Shown in pieces: positions 34,838-43,697 of a stretch of DNA of 64,000 nucleotides (position 1 is the first letter of the stretch; every line of letters starts with the position of its first letter). This stretch comes from Pseudomonas costantinii. GTDB lineage: Bacteria; Pseudomonadota; Gammaproteobacteria; Pseudomonadales; Pseudomonadaceae. Both the position numbers and the translations under genes were made by a program. The stretch lies in contig NZ_MDDR01000036.1 in assembly GCF_001870435.1 (NCBI RefSeq), forward strand, positions 177,803-241,802. The letters run 5' to 3'. The notes under the pieces were generated by a model. The model was given only the letters and a program-made list of their open reading frames with translations, searched no databases and was not told where the DNA came from.

Positions 34838-36124
34838 TTACTCGGCTTTGTCCTTGGCCTGGTGCTTCACGATGATATCCACCAAACGCTGAGCCAGCGC
34901 CGGGTAGTTCTCATCAAAGTGATGTCCGCCTGGCAGCTTCACGGCTTCGCCTACAGCAGTCTTGTCGGTGCAGCCACTCTCGTCGACTTCTTCGGCGCCG
35001 TAGATGCACACCACCTTGTCAGCCGGCAGCTTGGCCATTTCCGGGCCAGTAGCGGCCTCTTTGCCTGCGTTGCCCAACCAGCCTTCCACTTCGATTTCAA
35101 AGCTGCCAGTGCGTGCGAACGCCAACAGGATGATTGCGTCGACCCGTTGCTGTTCGTTTTCCGGCATGCGGTTGTAGATCGCCGGTAAGACGTCAGCACC
35201 GAACGAGTATCCGGTCAGCACGAAGCGCTTGGTGCCCCATTTCTGCCGATAGTGTTGCATTAGTTCGGTGAGGTCCTTGGCGCTTTGTTCCGGGGTCTTG
35301 TGCTGCCAGTAGTAACGCAGCGTGTCGATGCCCACGACCGGGTAGCCGATCTTGGCCATTTCGCCGGCCACGTCGCGGTCCAGGTCACGCCAGCCGCCAT
35401 CACCGGAAAGGAACAGAGTGACGGTGTCCTTGGCTTGGCCCGCCGGTACTTCCACGACAGGAATTGCCAGGCCGCCGTTGTCTGAACCGACCAATTGCTT
35501 GCGCAGTTCGTTGTTCAGCACTTGTGGGTAGTGAATGTCGTAGTCGCTGATGCTGGTGGTCGCGCGCGGTGTGTCGCGTACGAAACTGGCGCTTTCATCG
35601 TCAGGGTTGTCGTTCCACGCCACCAGCCAGTTGCCATGGGCGGAGGTCTTCGGCAGTGGGTCCTTGCAACCTTCCTGCACCAAGGCGAAGCCGACGGAGA
35701 TGGCATTCGCCTTGTCGTCGTTCTGTGTGGCCAGCCAGCGCCATGCGAGCGCTGCGCCAGGGCCGATGCCGCTGACCAGGGTCGCCGGGCCTTTAAGTTG
35801 GCTCAGGGCGTTTTGCAGGGCTTGTTCCTGCAGCTTGCAGTCGTCCTTCGGCAGGATCACTTGAACGATTTGCGCCGCGCCGCCTTGGCTCAGGGCAATC
35901 AGCTGGCTGTCGGTCAGGGTTTCGTCGGCCATCACGGCCACTGCCACACGGGCTTTTGCCGAGCCATTAGGCGTAACGCGGGTCATGACAGAACCGTCGG
36001 CCTGGGGCAGTTGCTCCAGGGTCGGTTGCGGGGCAGAGCGGTTCCAGAACCAAAAGCCGCCACCCGCGATCAGGGCGAGCAGCACTACAAAGGCCAATAC
36101 ATACCGCCAGGAGCGTCGAATCAT
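34838..36124 (-). CDS. AcvB/VirJ-like aminoacyl-phosphatidylglycerol hydrolase
   Basis: A 428-residue protein with an N-terminal membrane anchor (about residues 8-27) and a periplasmic alpha/beta-hydrolase region of the AcvB/VirJ family. The nucleophile elbow LTGYSFGADVLPA lies in the C-terminal half, preceded by LFLSGDGGWRDLDRDVA. In P. aeruginosa the gene beside the Ala-PG synthase (PA0919) encodes an Ala-PG hydrolase, and AcvB in Agrobacterium hydrolyses lysyl-PG, so the same role is inferred. The start overlaps the mprF stop, indicating coupled translation. Confidence 0.87.
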   Translation of the reverse strand: MIRRSWRYVLAFVVLLALIAGGGFWFWNRSAPQPTLEQLPQADGSVMTRVTPNGSAKARVAVAVMADETLTDSQLIALSQGGAAQIVQVILPKDDCKLQEQALQNALSQLKGPATLVSGIGPGAALAWRWLATQNDDKANAISVGFALVQEGCKDPLPKTSAHGNWLVAWNDNPDDESASFVRDTPRATTSISDYDIHYPQVLNNELRKQLVGSDNGGLAIPVVEVPAGQAKDTVTLFLSGDGGWRDLDRDVAGEMAKIGYPVVGIDTLRYYWQHKTPEQSAKDLTELMQHYRQKWGTKRFVLTGYSFGADVLPAIYNRMPENEQQRVDAIILLAFARTGSFEIEVEGWLGNAGKEAATGPEMAKLPADKVVCIYGAEEVDESGCTDKTAVGEAVKLPGGHHFDENYPALAQRLVDIIVKHQAKDKAE

Positions 36125-38766
36125 CAGCGTTTCACCAATCCAGTCAAGCCGCCCGCGATCAGGGCGGCGGTATCGGCCAGTGCCACCAGCGGATCAAGTC
36201 CTGCGGGCACGGCCATATAACGGGGTTCCCAGTCAGGCTGGAACTTGTCTTTGAAGCGGCGCAAACCTTGGAAGTTATACAGTTGCTCGCCACGGCGGAA
36301 CACCATCGAGCCCAGGCGTTGGGTCAGTGGGGCGCCACGTCGTGGCTGCAGGCCCGACAACGGCACCATACCAAGGCTGAAACGGGCGTAGTCATGGTTC
36401 TTATAATGTTGAATCAGGCCAACCATCATGAATTCCATGGTCAGCTTGGGCGCGTCCGGGTGGGCGCGCATCAAGTCGAGACTGGCCAGGTCGTGGTTGT
36501 AGGTCTCGAGCAGGTTGGCGAAGGCCACCGGGCGACCTTCGAAACGAATGATAGCGATGCGAAAGTGCTTGAGGTAGTCGTCGCTGAAACGTCCCAGGGA
36601 GAAGCCCTTTTCCCGTACGTTCTTGCCGGTCAGCCAGGCGTCGGAGATGACTTTGAGCTCATCCATCGGCGCGTGGCCCGGCTCGAAGATCTCCAGGGAC
36701 AAGCCGTCCCGGGTGCCACGGTTCCAGGTGTAGCGCAGGTCCTTCATCTCTTTGCCCTTGGCTTCCAGGTCAAAGCGTTTCAAGTCCACGCGGGCTTCTT
36801 CGCCCAGCTTGATCGCGGTCAGGCCGATGTCCATGTAATACGGCAGGTTCTCGGCACGCACTTGGTAGAACACGGGGCGAGCGTGATGGATATCACACAG
36901 GTCGCGGAACTGCCAGATCATCTCGGCGCGGGGTTGGGTCGGGCCGACCGGGTCATACAAGGCCACCAGGCTGCGCCCGCGACGGGCGTACATCAGGAAG
37001 GCTTCGTCGTTGGGGTGGAACAGCAGCGCCTTGTCGCCGGTCAGCGCCAGGCCGCCGTCGGGCTGAGACGAAGCCATCAGGATCTTGGTGGCGCGCTCCA
37101 GCTCATCCGGGGTTGGCAAATGGATGATCGGGCGCGCGGTGCGCAGCAGCCAGGTCAGCGACACAATCACCAGCAGCACCGCTGCACCCAGCAGTGAGCG
37201 CAAGCCGCGTGGGGCGTTGGCATCCAGGGTGAATTGCCACCACAGTTGATGGCTATACGGCACATCTTGATAGGCAAACAACAGCAGCCAGATCGAGGCC
37301 CCCAGCACGCATACGCTGGCTACCAGATACAGCGGTGAGAAGGGCAGTTCGGTCAGGCGGCTGGCGCGGTAGAACGAGCGTCGGAAGATCGCCAGCAGCA
37401 CTGCGGTCATGATCATCAGACTGGCTTCTTCCCAGTCGAAGCCTTTAAGCAGCGAGAGCAGGGCGCCAGTCAGCAGCAGCACCATGGTCAGCATCCAGGC
37501 GGCCGACAAGCGTCGACGCAGGCCCTGGGCGAGCAGCAGGCAGAGTACGCCGATCAAGCTGGCACCAAAGTGCGAAGCATCAATCAGGCGGTGGGGAATC
37601 AGGAAGCCGATGTTTTCCAGGCGTGAGTCGATTTCCGGCGTGGCGCCGGAAAACAGCAGGACCACGCCGGACAAAAAAACCAGTACGGCCAGCACGGGCG
37701 CGGCCAGGCCTGATGCAACCCGCAGGCTCTGTTGTGTCTGGAACAAGCGCTGAGCTTCGTTGACCAGCAGGAACACACAGGCGATCAACAGCGGCAGTAC
37801 CACGTAGATCATTCGATACAGCAGCAGGGCGGCGGCCAATGGCGCGGCCCCGAGTTTATCGGCGAACGCGGCGAGCAGAATCGCTTCGAATACACCCACG
37901 CCGCCCGGTACATGGCTGAGCACGCCAGCGGCCAAGGCCAGCAGGTACACCAACAGGAACGGGCCGAACGGTGGCGCTTCCGGCAGCAGCATATAAAGCA
38001 CGGTGGCAGCTGCGGCGACATCCAGTGCGGTGATGACCAGTTGCAGGAACGTCAGGCGGCGGCCAGGCAGGCGCAGGGTGCGGCGCCCAGCCTTGACCAG
38101 CAGGTTGTCCGGGTAGGGCTGTTCCGGCAAACGGCGTCGATAAATACCAATGCACAGCACGGCTGACAACAACAGTACCGCACCGGCAATGCCGCCGAGC
38201 ACGGCTTGCGGTAAGTGCAGGTAAGTTGATGCAGCCGGCAGGTTGCTCAATGTAGCCAGTGCAGCCAGCGGCGGCAGGGCAGTGCCCAGCGCCAAACTGG
38301 CAAACACGGTCATATGGGCAACTTCCGAGGCACCGATGCCATGGCGTGCATATAAACGATAACGCACCGAACCGCCCGAGAGCATCGACAGGCCAATGGC
38401 ATTGCCGATGGCAAAGGCAGTGAACCCCCCCATAGCCAGGGTCTTGGCAGGCAGTTTCACCCCGGCATAGCGCGCGCCGGAGAATTCATAACCCAACAGA
38501 ATGATGAAGCCGACGACCGCTGCCGCAAACGCACCCAGCAGGGCGGGCTTGGGGACTTCCAGAATAGAGTCGTGGAGCGCGTAGAGATCCAGTTCCAGCA
38601 GCAGGTGTCGGCAGGCGATCAGGGCGATTGCGAACAGCAACAGGGTGACGGCCAACCCGATGGGCTGACGGTATTTGCTCAACAGATCCAGCCAACGCAA
38701 ACGGGTGGGAGTAATCGGTTGTGTCGCTGTGACGGTGTCTTGTGGTTCAGACGAGTTGGCGCGCAT
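36124..38766 (-). CDS. mprF: Bifunctional phosphatidylglycerol aminoacyltransferase/flippase
   Basis: An 880-residue inner-membrane protein. The N-terminal flippase portion (about 1-540) has many hydrophobic helices, including a flippase signature region GGVGVFEAILLAAFADKLG. The C-terminal DUF2156/GNAT-like domain (about 560-870) transfers an amino acid from aminoacyl-tRNA to phosphatidylglycerol (SSQPDGGLALTGDKALLFHP, FVGRPVAFANLLE-like segment, SLDLMRAHPD). Pseudomonas relatives make alanyl-PG rather than lysyl-PG, which raises resistance to cationic peptides. ATG at 38766 has GAGGTG upstream; a TTG at 38769 adds one residue. Confidence 0.93.
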   Translation of the reverse strand: MRANSSEPQDTVTATQPITPTRLRWLDLLSKYRQPIGLAVTLLLFAIALIACRHLLLELDLYALHDSILEVPKPALLGAFAAAVVGFIILLGYEFSGARYAGVKLPAKTLAMGGFTAFAIGNAIGLSMLSGGSVRYRLYARHGIGASEVAHMTVFASLALGTALPPLAALATLSNLPAASTYLHLPQAVLGGIAGAVLLLSAVLCIGIYRRRLPEQPYPDNLLVKAGRRTLRLPGRRLTFLQLVITALDVAAAATVLYMLLPEAPPFGPFLLVYLLALAAGVLSHVPGGVGVFEAILLAAFADKLGAAPLAAALLLYRMIYVVLPLLIACVFLLVNEAQRLFQTQQSLRVASGLAAPVLAVLVFLSGVVLLFSGATPEIDSRLENIGFLIPHRLIDASHFGASLIGVLCLLLAQGLRRRLSAAWMLTMVLLLTGALLSLLKGFDWEEASLMIMTAVLLAIFRRSFYRASRLTELPFSPLYLVASVCVLGASIWLLLFAYQDVPYSHQLWWQFTLDANAPRGLRSLLGAAVLLVIVSLTWLLRTARPIIHLPTPDELERATKILMASSQPDGGLALTGDKALLFHPNDEAFLMYARRGRSLVALYDPVGPTQPRAEMIWQFRDLCDIHHARPVFYQVRAENLPYYMDIGLTAIKLGEEARVDLKRFDLEAKGKEMKDLRYTWNRGTRDGLSLEIFEPGHAPMDELKVISDAWLTGKNVREKGFSLGRFSDDYLKHFRIAIIRFEGRPVAFANLLETYNHDLASLDLMRAHPDAPKLTMEFMMVGLIQHYKNHDYARFSLGMVPLSGLQPRRGAPLTQRLGSMVFRRGEQLYNFQGLRRFKDKFQPDWEPRYMAVPAGLDPLVALADTAALIAGGLTGLVKR

Positions 38767-39007
38767 CAATCACCTCGTGGATTGTGCGCGACAGGATGGA
38801 GGTATCCAGCCAAGTTACCAATCCCTATGGACAAAATAATTACAAATATTAACGCTTATCGCCGGGTACGGCGACTGCGGCCATTGGTCGTAGAGGCTAG
38901 CGCTTGAGTACTGAGCATAGCTTGCAATGACATGGACTCTACAAACCGTGTACGGTTTCATGAAAGATGCCATACCATTGTTTCAGAAGAGCTTTTTCAC
39001 CGGATAC

Positions 39008-39039
39008 AAAAAAGGCCACTCTTTCGAGTAGCCTTTTTT
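39008..39039 (-). terminator. Terminator of the first fMet tRNA gene
   Basis: AAAAAAGGCCACTC...GAGTAGCCTTTTTT; an identical copy lies at 39293-39324. Confidence 0.85.
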
Positions 39040-39045
39040 GATGTT

Positions 39046-39122
<77 letters not shown>

Positions 39123-39134
39123 TCTGTGGGCGGC

Positions 39135-39162
39135 ATTCTACAGCCCAACGGCAGGGTGTCAA
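39135..39162 (-). promoter_or_regulatory. Sigma-70 promoter of tRNA-fMet copy 1
   Basis: Minus-strand TTGACA, 16 bases, TAGAAT. The -10 lies 12 bases before the tRNA 5' end. Confidence 0.85.
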
Positions 39163-39292
39163 CCGTTAATGGGCCGATGGGTCAAATAAGTGTGAATTAG
39201 CACGTGATGTGCCGACCATGCGCGGTAAGTGCACGATGGAGAAAGGTTTTTTGGCCTTACAATTTTTATACAGAGGTAAAACAGAGGTGCAC

Positions 39293-39324
39293 AAAAAAGG
39301 CCACTCTTTCGAGTAGCCTTTTTT
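39293..39324 (-). terminator. Terminator of the second fMet tRNA gene
   Basis: Same hairpin and T-run as at 39008-39039. Confidence 0.85.
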
Positions 39325-39330
39325 GATGTT

Positions 39331-39407
<77 letters not shown>

Positions 39408-39420
39408 TCTGTGTGTCGGC

Positions 39421-39448
39421 ATTCTACAGAGGAACGCAGGTGTGTCAA
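39421..39448 (-). promoter_or_regulatory. Sigma-70 promoter of tRNA-fMet copy 2
   Basis: Minus-strand TTGACA, 16 bases, TAGAAT, with a spacer sequence different from that of copy 1. Confidence 0.85.
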
Positions 39449-39624
39449 CCTGTGAATCTAAAAAAAGCGCTTGTGGTTCAATCGGTTAGCTCTATAAATC
39501 AGGCTATGAAAGGGCGCGAGGCCAGCCGGGCCAAGGGTTTCAGCTCTATCGAGACACCAATTTCGATTGAAAAAATAAATTCATCTGGAAGTTTTCCTAC
39601 CGCTTAAGCGGAAGATTCAAACTA

Positions 39625-39640
39625 CTGGTGCTATATACAG
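39625..39640. promoter_or_regulatory. LexA (SOS) box of dinB
   Basis: CTGGTGCTATATACAG fits CTG-N10-CAG with an AT-rich centre. It ends 45 bases before the dinB start codon. Confidence 0.8.
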
Positions 39641-39685
39641 GGGTGAGTGCGATACTGGCCACCCGTTGGATTACCCCTCGTTTAT

Positions 39686-40744
39686 ATGACACAGCGCAAA
39701 ATCATCCACGTCGACTGTGATTGCTTCTACGCCGCCATCGAGATGCGCGACAACCCGAGCCTGGCGCAGAAGCCCCTGGCAGTTGGCGGCTCGGCGGATC
39801 GACGCGGGGTGATCGCTACCTGCAACTACGAGGCGCGGGCCTATGGGGTGCGTTCGGCTATGTCGTCACGCCACGCCTTGAAGCTGTGCCCTGACCTGAC
39901 CATCGTCAAGCCACGCATGGATGCTTATAAAGAAGCATCGAAAGAAATCCAGACGATATTTCGCGACTACACCGACCTGATCGAGCCATTGTCGCTGGAC
40001 GAAGCCTATCTGGACGTCTCCGACAGCCCGCATTTTGGTGGCAGTGCCACGCGTATTGCCCAGGATATTCGTCGCCGGGTCTCCAACCAGTTGCACATCA
40101 CTGTTTCCGCCGGTGTAGCGCCGAACAAGTTCCTGGCCAAGATCGCCAGCGACTGGAAAAAGCCCAATGGCCTGTTTGTGATTACGCCGGATCAGGTCGA
40201 AGACTTTGTCTCTCAGTTACGGGTGAGCAAGTTGCACGGCGTAGGCAAGGTGACCGCAGACAAGCTTGCGCGCCTGGGTATCGAAGACTGTCTGCAATTG
40301 CGCGAGTGGAACAAGCTGGCGCTGGTGCGGGAATTTGGCAGTTTTGGTGAGCGGCTCTGGAGCCTGTCCCGTGGGATTGATGATCGCGTGGTGCAGAACG
40401 ACAGTCGTCGGCAATCCATCAGTGTGGAAAATACCTATGATGTGGACCTGCCGGATCTCTCAAGTTGCCTGGCAAAGCTTCCCGAATTGATGGAAACACT
40501 GGCCGGGCGCATGGCCCGCATCGACAGCAGTTATCGGGCGGGCAAGCCGTTCGTCAAAGTGAAGTTTCATGACTTTACCCAGACCACGTTGGAGCAGGCC
40601 GGGGCCGGGCGGGATTTGGAGAGTTATCAACAGCTGTTGACCCAGGCGTTTAATCGCGGGGGGAAACCGGTGCGGTTGCTGGGGATTGGCGTGCGGTTGT
40701 TGGATTTAAGCGGCGGTAACGAGCAGCTCGAGCTCAACTGGTAG
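39686..40744 (+). CDS. dinB: DNA polymerase IV (translesion)
   Basis: A 352-residue Y-family polymerase. The catalytic acidic residues are in IHVDCDCFYAAIEMRD near the N-terminus and in PLSLDEAYLDVS. A helix-hairpin-helix motif (KLHGVGKVTADKLARLGI) and a little-finger domain follow. The ATG at 39686 (MTQRKIIHVDCD) was chosen over an in-frame start at 39647 that precedes the expected N-terminus. A LexA box upstream indicates SOS induction. A REP hairpin follows the stop. Confidence 0.96.
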   Translation: MTQRKIIHVDCDCFYAAIEMRDNPSLAQKPLAVGGSADRRGVIATCNYEARAYGVRSAMSSRHALKLCPDLTIVKPRMDAYKEASKEIQTIFRDYTDLIEPLSLDEAYLDVSDSPHFGGSATRIAQDIRRRVSNQLHITVSAGVAPNKFLAKIASDWKKPNGLFVITPDQVEDFVSQLRVSKLHGVGKVTADKLARLGIEDCLQLREWNKLALVREFGSFGERLWSLSRGIDDRVVQNDSRRQSISVENTYDVDLPDLSSCLAKLPELMETLAGRMARIDSSYRAGKPFVKVKFHDFTQTTLEQAGAGRDLESYQQLLTQAFNRGGKPVRLLGIGVRLLDLSGGNEQLELNW

Positions 40745-40760
40745 AAACCAGAGGCCAAAA

Positions 40761-40788
40761 TGTGGGAGCTGGCTTGCCTGCTCCCACA
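40761..40788. repeat. REP hairpin
   Basis: TGTGGGAGC and GCTCCCACA arms, directly after dinB. Confidence 0.8.
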
Positions 40789-40813
40789 TGTGTATTTCGG
40801 TGTTGCCTGGAAC

Positions 40814-41767
40814 TCAGTGTGCGCCAGGATCTGCCACTAGCCGTCCTGCATCCTTAGTCAGCGCCTGCAGAAATTCCTGCTGCAACTCGGGATCATTACG
40901 GGTCAGTTCGATCAGGCTTTGTTCCAGTTCGCTGGCTTCTTCTTCCAAGCCCAGCTCCGACAGGCGCTTGACTCGGTGCACCCACTGGTTGACTTCGTCG
41001 TCTTCCAGATCGTCGTAGATCAGACCGTGGGCTTCCAACAGCTTACCGCGCAGGGTGTTGCTGATCGCCAAGGTCGAATCCGAATGCACGTCGTCCTGGC
41101 CATCCTCCACGCTGATCTTCAAGGTCGTGATGCGGTTCAGGTCCTGCTCGGCAAATGGGCTATCCAGCAGGTTCAGGCGCAGTACGCCGTTGCGGTCTGT
41201 GGTCAGCTCATGGGTCTGCTTGCCGGCGGTGACCTGTACCGGGCGTTCGCTCCAGGGCAGGCTCGAATACTCCACGCGTTTGTCGCGCTGGACTTCATCG
41301 ATACCCGCCAGGTTCTGTTGCGCACGGCCGTGGGACTGCACGTTCATGAACGGGTTGAGGCCGTCCACGCCGTAGGTCAGCCAATCGCGGGTCATGCTGG
41401 TGGGCAGGTTGCCGAGGGCAAAGATGTTCGCCACGTTGGCCCCCGCGCCCGCCACCAGGGCGATTGCACCCAAGGGCATCTCATAGAGTTTGCGCCAGGG
41501 CTGGTAGGGGGTATAGCGATCGTAACGGCGGGTGACTTCGAATTCGGTGACCTCAAAGGTCTTTTGCTCGTGAATACGAACCCGGCGTTGCGGCAGTTCC
41601 AGCACTTTGGGTTCGCCTACATCGATTTGCAGGCTGTGATCGAGCAATTTGCGCTCGATCCGTTCCTCGTGCTCGCTGCGTTGCGACATCTGGTTGGCGC
41701 AGCCGCTGACCAGCAGGGCGCCGCACAAGGCGGCGCCCCCCAGGGCTCTGGTGTTTCGCTTGAACAT
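40814..41767 (-). CDS. Predicted lipoprotein, unknown function
   Basis: A 317-residue exported lipoprotein with lipobox LLVSGC (Cys23). After a charged stretch (MSQRSEHEERIERKLLD) the protein has a middle region with a short hydrophobic patch (GAIALVAGAGANVANIFALG) and an acidic helical C-terminus (LGLEEEASELEQSLIELTRNDPE). I do not recognise a characterised family. It lies downstream of proS on the same strand with 20 bases between, so it may share its transcript. Confidence 0.8.
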   Translation of the reverse strand: MFKRNTRALGGAALCGALLVSGCANQMSQRSEHEERIERKLLDHSLQIDVGEPKVLELPQRRVRIHEQKTFEVTEFEVTRRYDRYTPYQPWRKLYEMPLGAIALVAGAGANVANIFALGNLPTSMTRDWLTYGVDGLNPFMNVQSHGRAQQNLAGIDEVQRDKRVEYSSLPWSERPVQVTAGKQTHELTTDRNGVLRLNLLDSPFAEQDLNRITTLKISVEDGQDDVHSDSTLAISNTLRGKLLEAHGLIYDDLEDDEVNQWVHRVKRLSELGLEEEASELEQSLIELTRNDPELQQEFLQALTKDAGRLVADPGAH

Positions 41768-41787
41768 GACTTCTCTTGATCTGGTTT

Positions 41788-43503
41788 TCAGCGACGAATA
41801 CGCGCCTGAAGGAAAGACAGCACGTTAGCCACCGGCAACGGTTGGGCTTGGGCTTCGGTCCGGCTCTTGTATTCCAGATTGCCATCAGCCAGGCCGCGGT
41901 CACTGACCACGATCCGGTGCGGGATGCCAATCAGTTCCATGTCGGCGAACTTGATGCCCGGGCTGGTTTTCTTGTCCCGGTCATCCAGCAACACTTCAAA
42001 ACCTGCAGCCGTCAGCTCGGCATACAGTTTGTCGGTGGCTTCGCGTACTTGCTCGGTTTCATAACGCAATGGCACCAGTGCGATCTGGAACGGTGCCAGG
42101 GCGTCACTCCAGATGATGCCGTTCTCGTCATTGTTCTGCTCGATGGCAGCCGCAACCACGCGCGATACGCCAATACCGTAGCAACCCATTTCCAGGATGA
42201 CCGGTTTGCCATTTTCGCCCAGCACTTTGCAATTCATCGCCTGGCTGTACTTGTTGCCCAACTGGAAGATATGCCCGACTTCGATGCCGCGCTTGATTTC
42301 CAGGGTGCCCTTGCCATCCGGGCTTGGGTCACCGGCCACCACGTTACGCAGGTCGGCCACGGTCGGAACCGGCAGGTCACGCTCCCAGTTCACGCCGAAG
42401 TAGTGCTTGTCGTCGATGTTGGCGCCGATACCGAAGTCGCTCATCAGTTCGACCGAACGGTCGATGATGATCGGCAGCGGCAGGTTCAGCGGGCCCAGGG
42501 AGCCGGCACCGGCGCCAATGGCGTCGCGCAGTTCTGCATCGGTGGCCATGACCAGCGGGCTGGCCACGCCAGGTTGCTGGGCAGCCTTGATTTCGTTGAG
42601 CTCGTGGTCGCCACGGATCACCAGGGCGATCAGCTTGCCTTCTTCCTCGGCACGCACGATCAGGGTCTTGATGGTCTTTTCAATCGGCAGATTGAATTTT
42701 TCCACCAGGGCCGCGATGGTCTTGGTTTCCGGGGTGTCTACCAGGCGCAGTTCTTCGGCCGGTGCAGGGCGGGAAGTTTCCCGTGGCACGGCCTCGGCTT
42801 TCTCGATGTTCGCCGCGTAGTCGGAACCGTTACTGAACACGATATCGTCTTCGCCGGACTCGGCCAGTACGTGGAACTCATGGGAGCCGGCGCCGCCGAT
42901 GGAGCCGTTGTCCGCTTCAACCGGGCGGAATTTCAAGCCCAGGCGCGTGAACACGTTGCAGTAGGCCTGGTGCATGCGGTCGTAGGTGACCTGCAAGGAC
43001 GCCTGGTCGGCGTGGAACGAATAGGCGTCCTTCATGATGAATTCACGGCCGCGCATCAAACCGAAGCGTGGGCGGATTTCGTCACGGAATTTGGTCTGGA
43101 TCTGATACAGGTTGAGAGGCAGCTGTTTGTAGCTGCTCAACTCGTTGCGCATCAGGTCGGTGATCACTTCTTCGTGGGTCGGGCCGGCGCAGAAATCGCG
43201 GCCATGACGGTCCTTGAAGCGCAGCAACTCAGGACCGTACTCTTCCCAGCGCCCGGATTCCTGCCACAGTTCAGCCGGTTGGGTGCTCGGCATCAACACT
43301 TCCAGAGAGCCGGCGGCGTTCATTTCTTCGCGAACGATGGCTTCGACCTTGCGCATCACCTTCAAGCCCATGGGCAGCCAGGTGTACAGGCCGGAGGCCA
43401 GTTTGCGGATCATACCGGCGCGCAGCATCAACTGATGGCTGATCACAACCGCGTCGGAAGGCGTTTCTTTCTGTGTGGCGAGCAAATATTGACTGGTACG
43501 CAT
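41788..43503 (-). CDS. proS: Prolyl-tRNA synthetase
   Basis: A 571-residue class II aminoacyl-tRNA synthetase of the bacterial type, with an editing (INS) domain between motifs 2 and 3. It starts MRTSQYLLATQKETPSDAVV. Motif regions include LPMGLKVMRKVEAIVREEM, FRDEIRPRFGLMRGREF and GCYGIGVSRVVAA, and the anticodon domain follows. Length matches E. coli ProS (572). Confidence 0.98.
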   Translation of the reverse strand: MRTSQYLLATQKETPSDAVVISHQLMLRAGMIRKLASGLYTWLPMGLKVMRKVEAIVREEMNAAGSLEVLMPSTQPAELWQESGRWEEYGPELLRFKDRHGRDFCAGPTHEEVITDLMRNELSSYKQLPLNLYQIQTKFRDEIRPRFGLMRGREFIMKDAYSFHADQASLQVTYDRMHQAYCNVFTRLGLKFRPVEADNGSIGGAGSHEFHVLAESGEDDIVFSNGSDYAANIEKAEAVPRETSRPAPAEELRLVDTPETKTIAALVEKFNLPIEKTIKTLIVRAEEEGKLIALVIRGDHELNEIKAAQQPGVASPLVMATDAELRDAIGAGAGSLGPLNLPLPIIIDRSVELMSDFGIGANIDDKHYFGVNWERDLPVPTVADLRNVVAGDPSPDGKGTLEIKRGIEVGHIFQLGNKYSQAMNCKVLGENGKPVILEMGCYGIGVSRVVAAAIEQNNDENGIIWSDALAPFQIALVPLRYETEQVREATDKLYAELTAAGFEVLLDDRDKKTSPGIKFADMELIGIPHRIVVSDRGLADGNLEYKSRTEAQAQPLPVANVLSFLQARIRR

Positions 43504-43596
43504 GGTAGGCCGTTGTCGGTTGCTTGGACTTGAAATGACTCTGGATTGTACGGGCGGTTGCTGCCGGAGTACAGGCGTGAGGTTGTGGGGTGTTTC

Positions 43597-43683
43597 TGTG
43601 GGAGCTGGCTTGCCTGCGATGCGGACGACGCGGTGTATCTGTTACACCGCGGCGATGCTATCGCAGGCAAGCCAGCCCTCACA
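43597..43683. repeat. REPIN (two REPs in inverted orientation)
   Basis: Outer arms begin TGTGGGAGCTGGCTTGCCTG and end with the inverted copy at 43683. A central hairpin GCGGTGTA-TCTGT-TACACCGC (43631-43651) joins them. It occupies the gap between proS and ampG. Confidence 0.88.
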
Positions 43684-43697
43684 TTGACGGAGGTTTA

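Noticed and set aside
38993..39001. TTTTTCAC match downstream of the mprF promoter region
   Set aside because: It lacks the AC-N-AG extension of the two other boxes and points away from mprF.
41776..43533. 585-codon ORF antisense to proS
   Set aside because: Longer than proS itself but without recognisable domains; proS motifs are clear.
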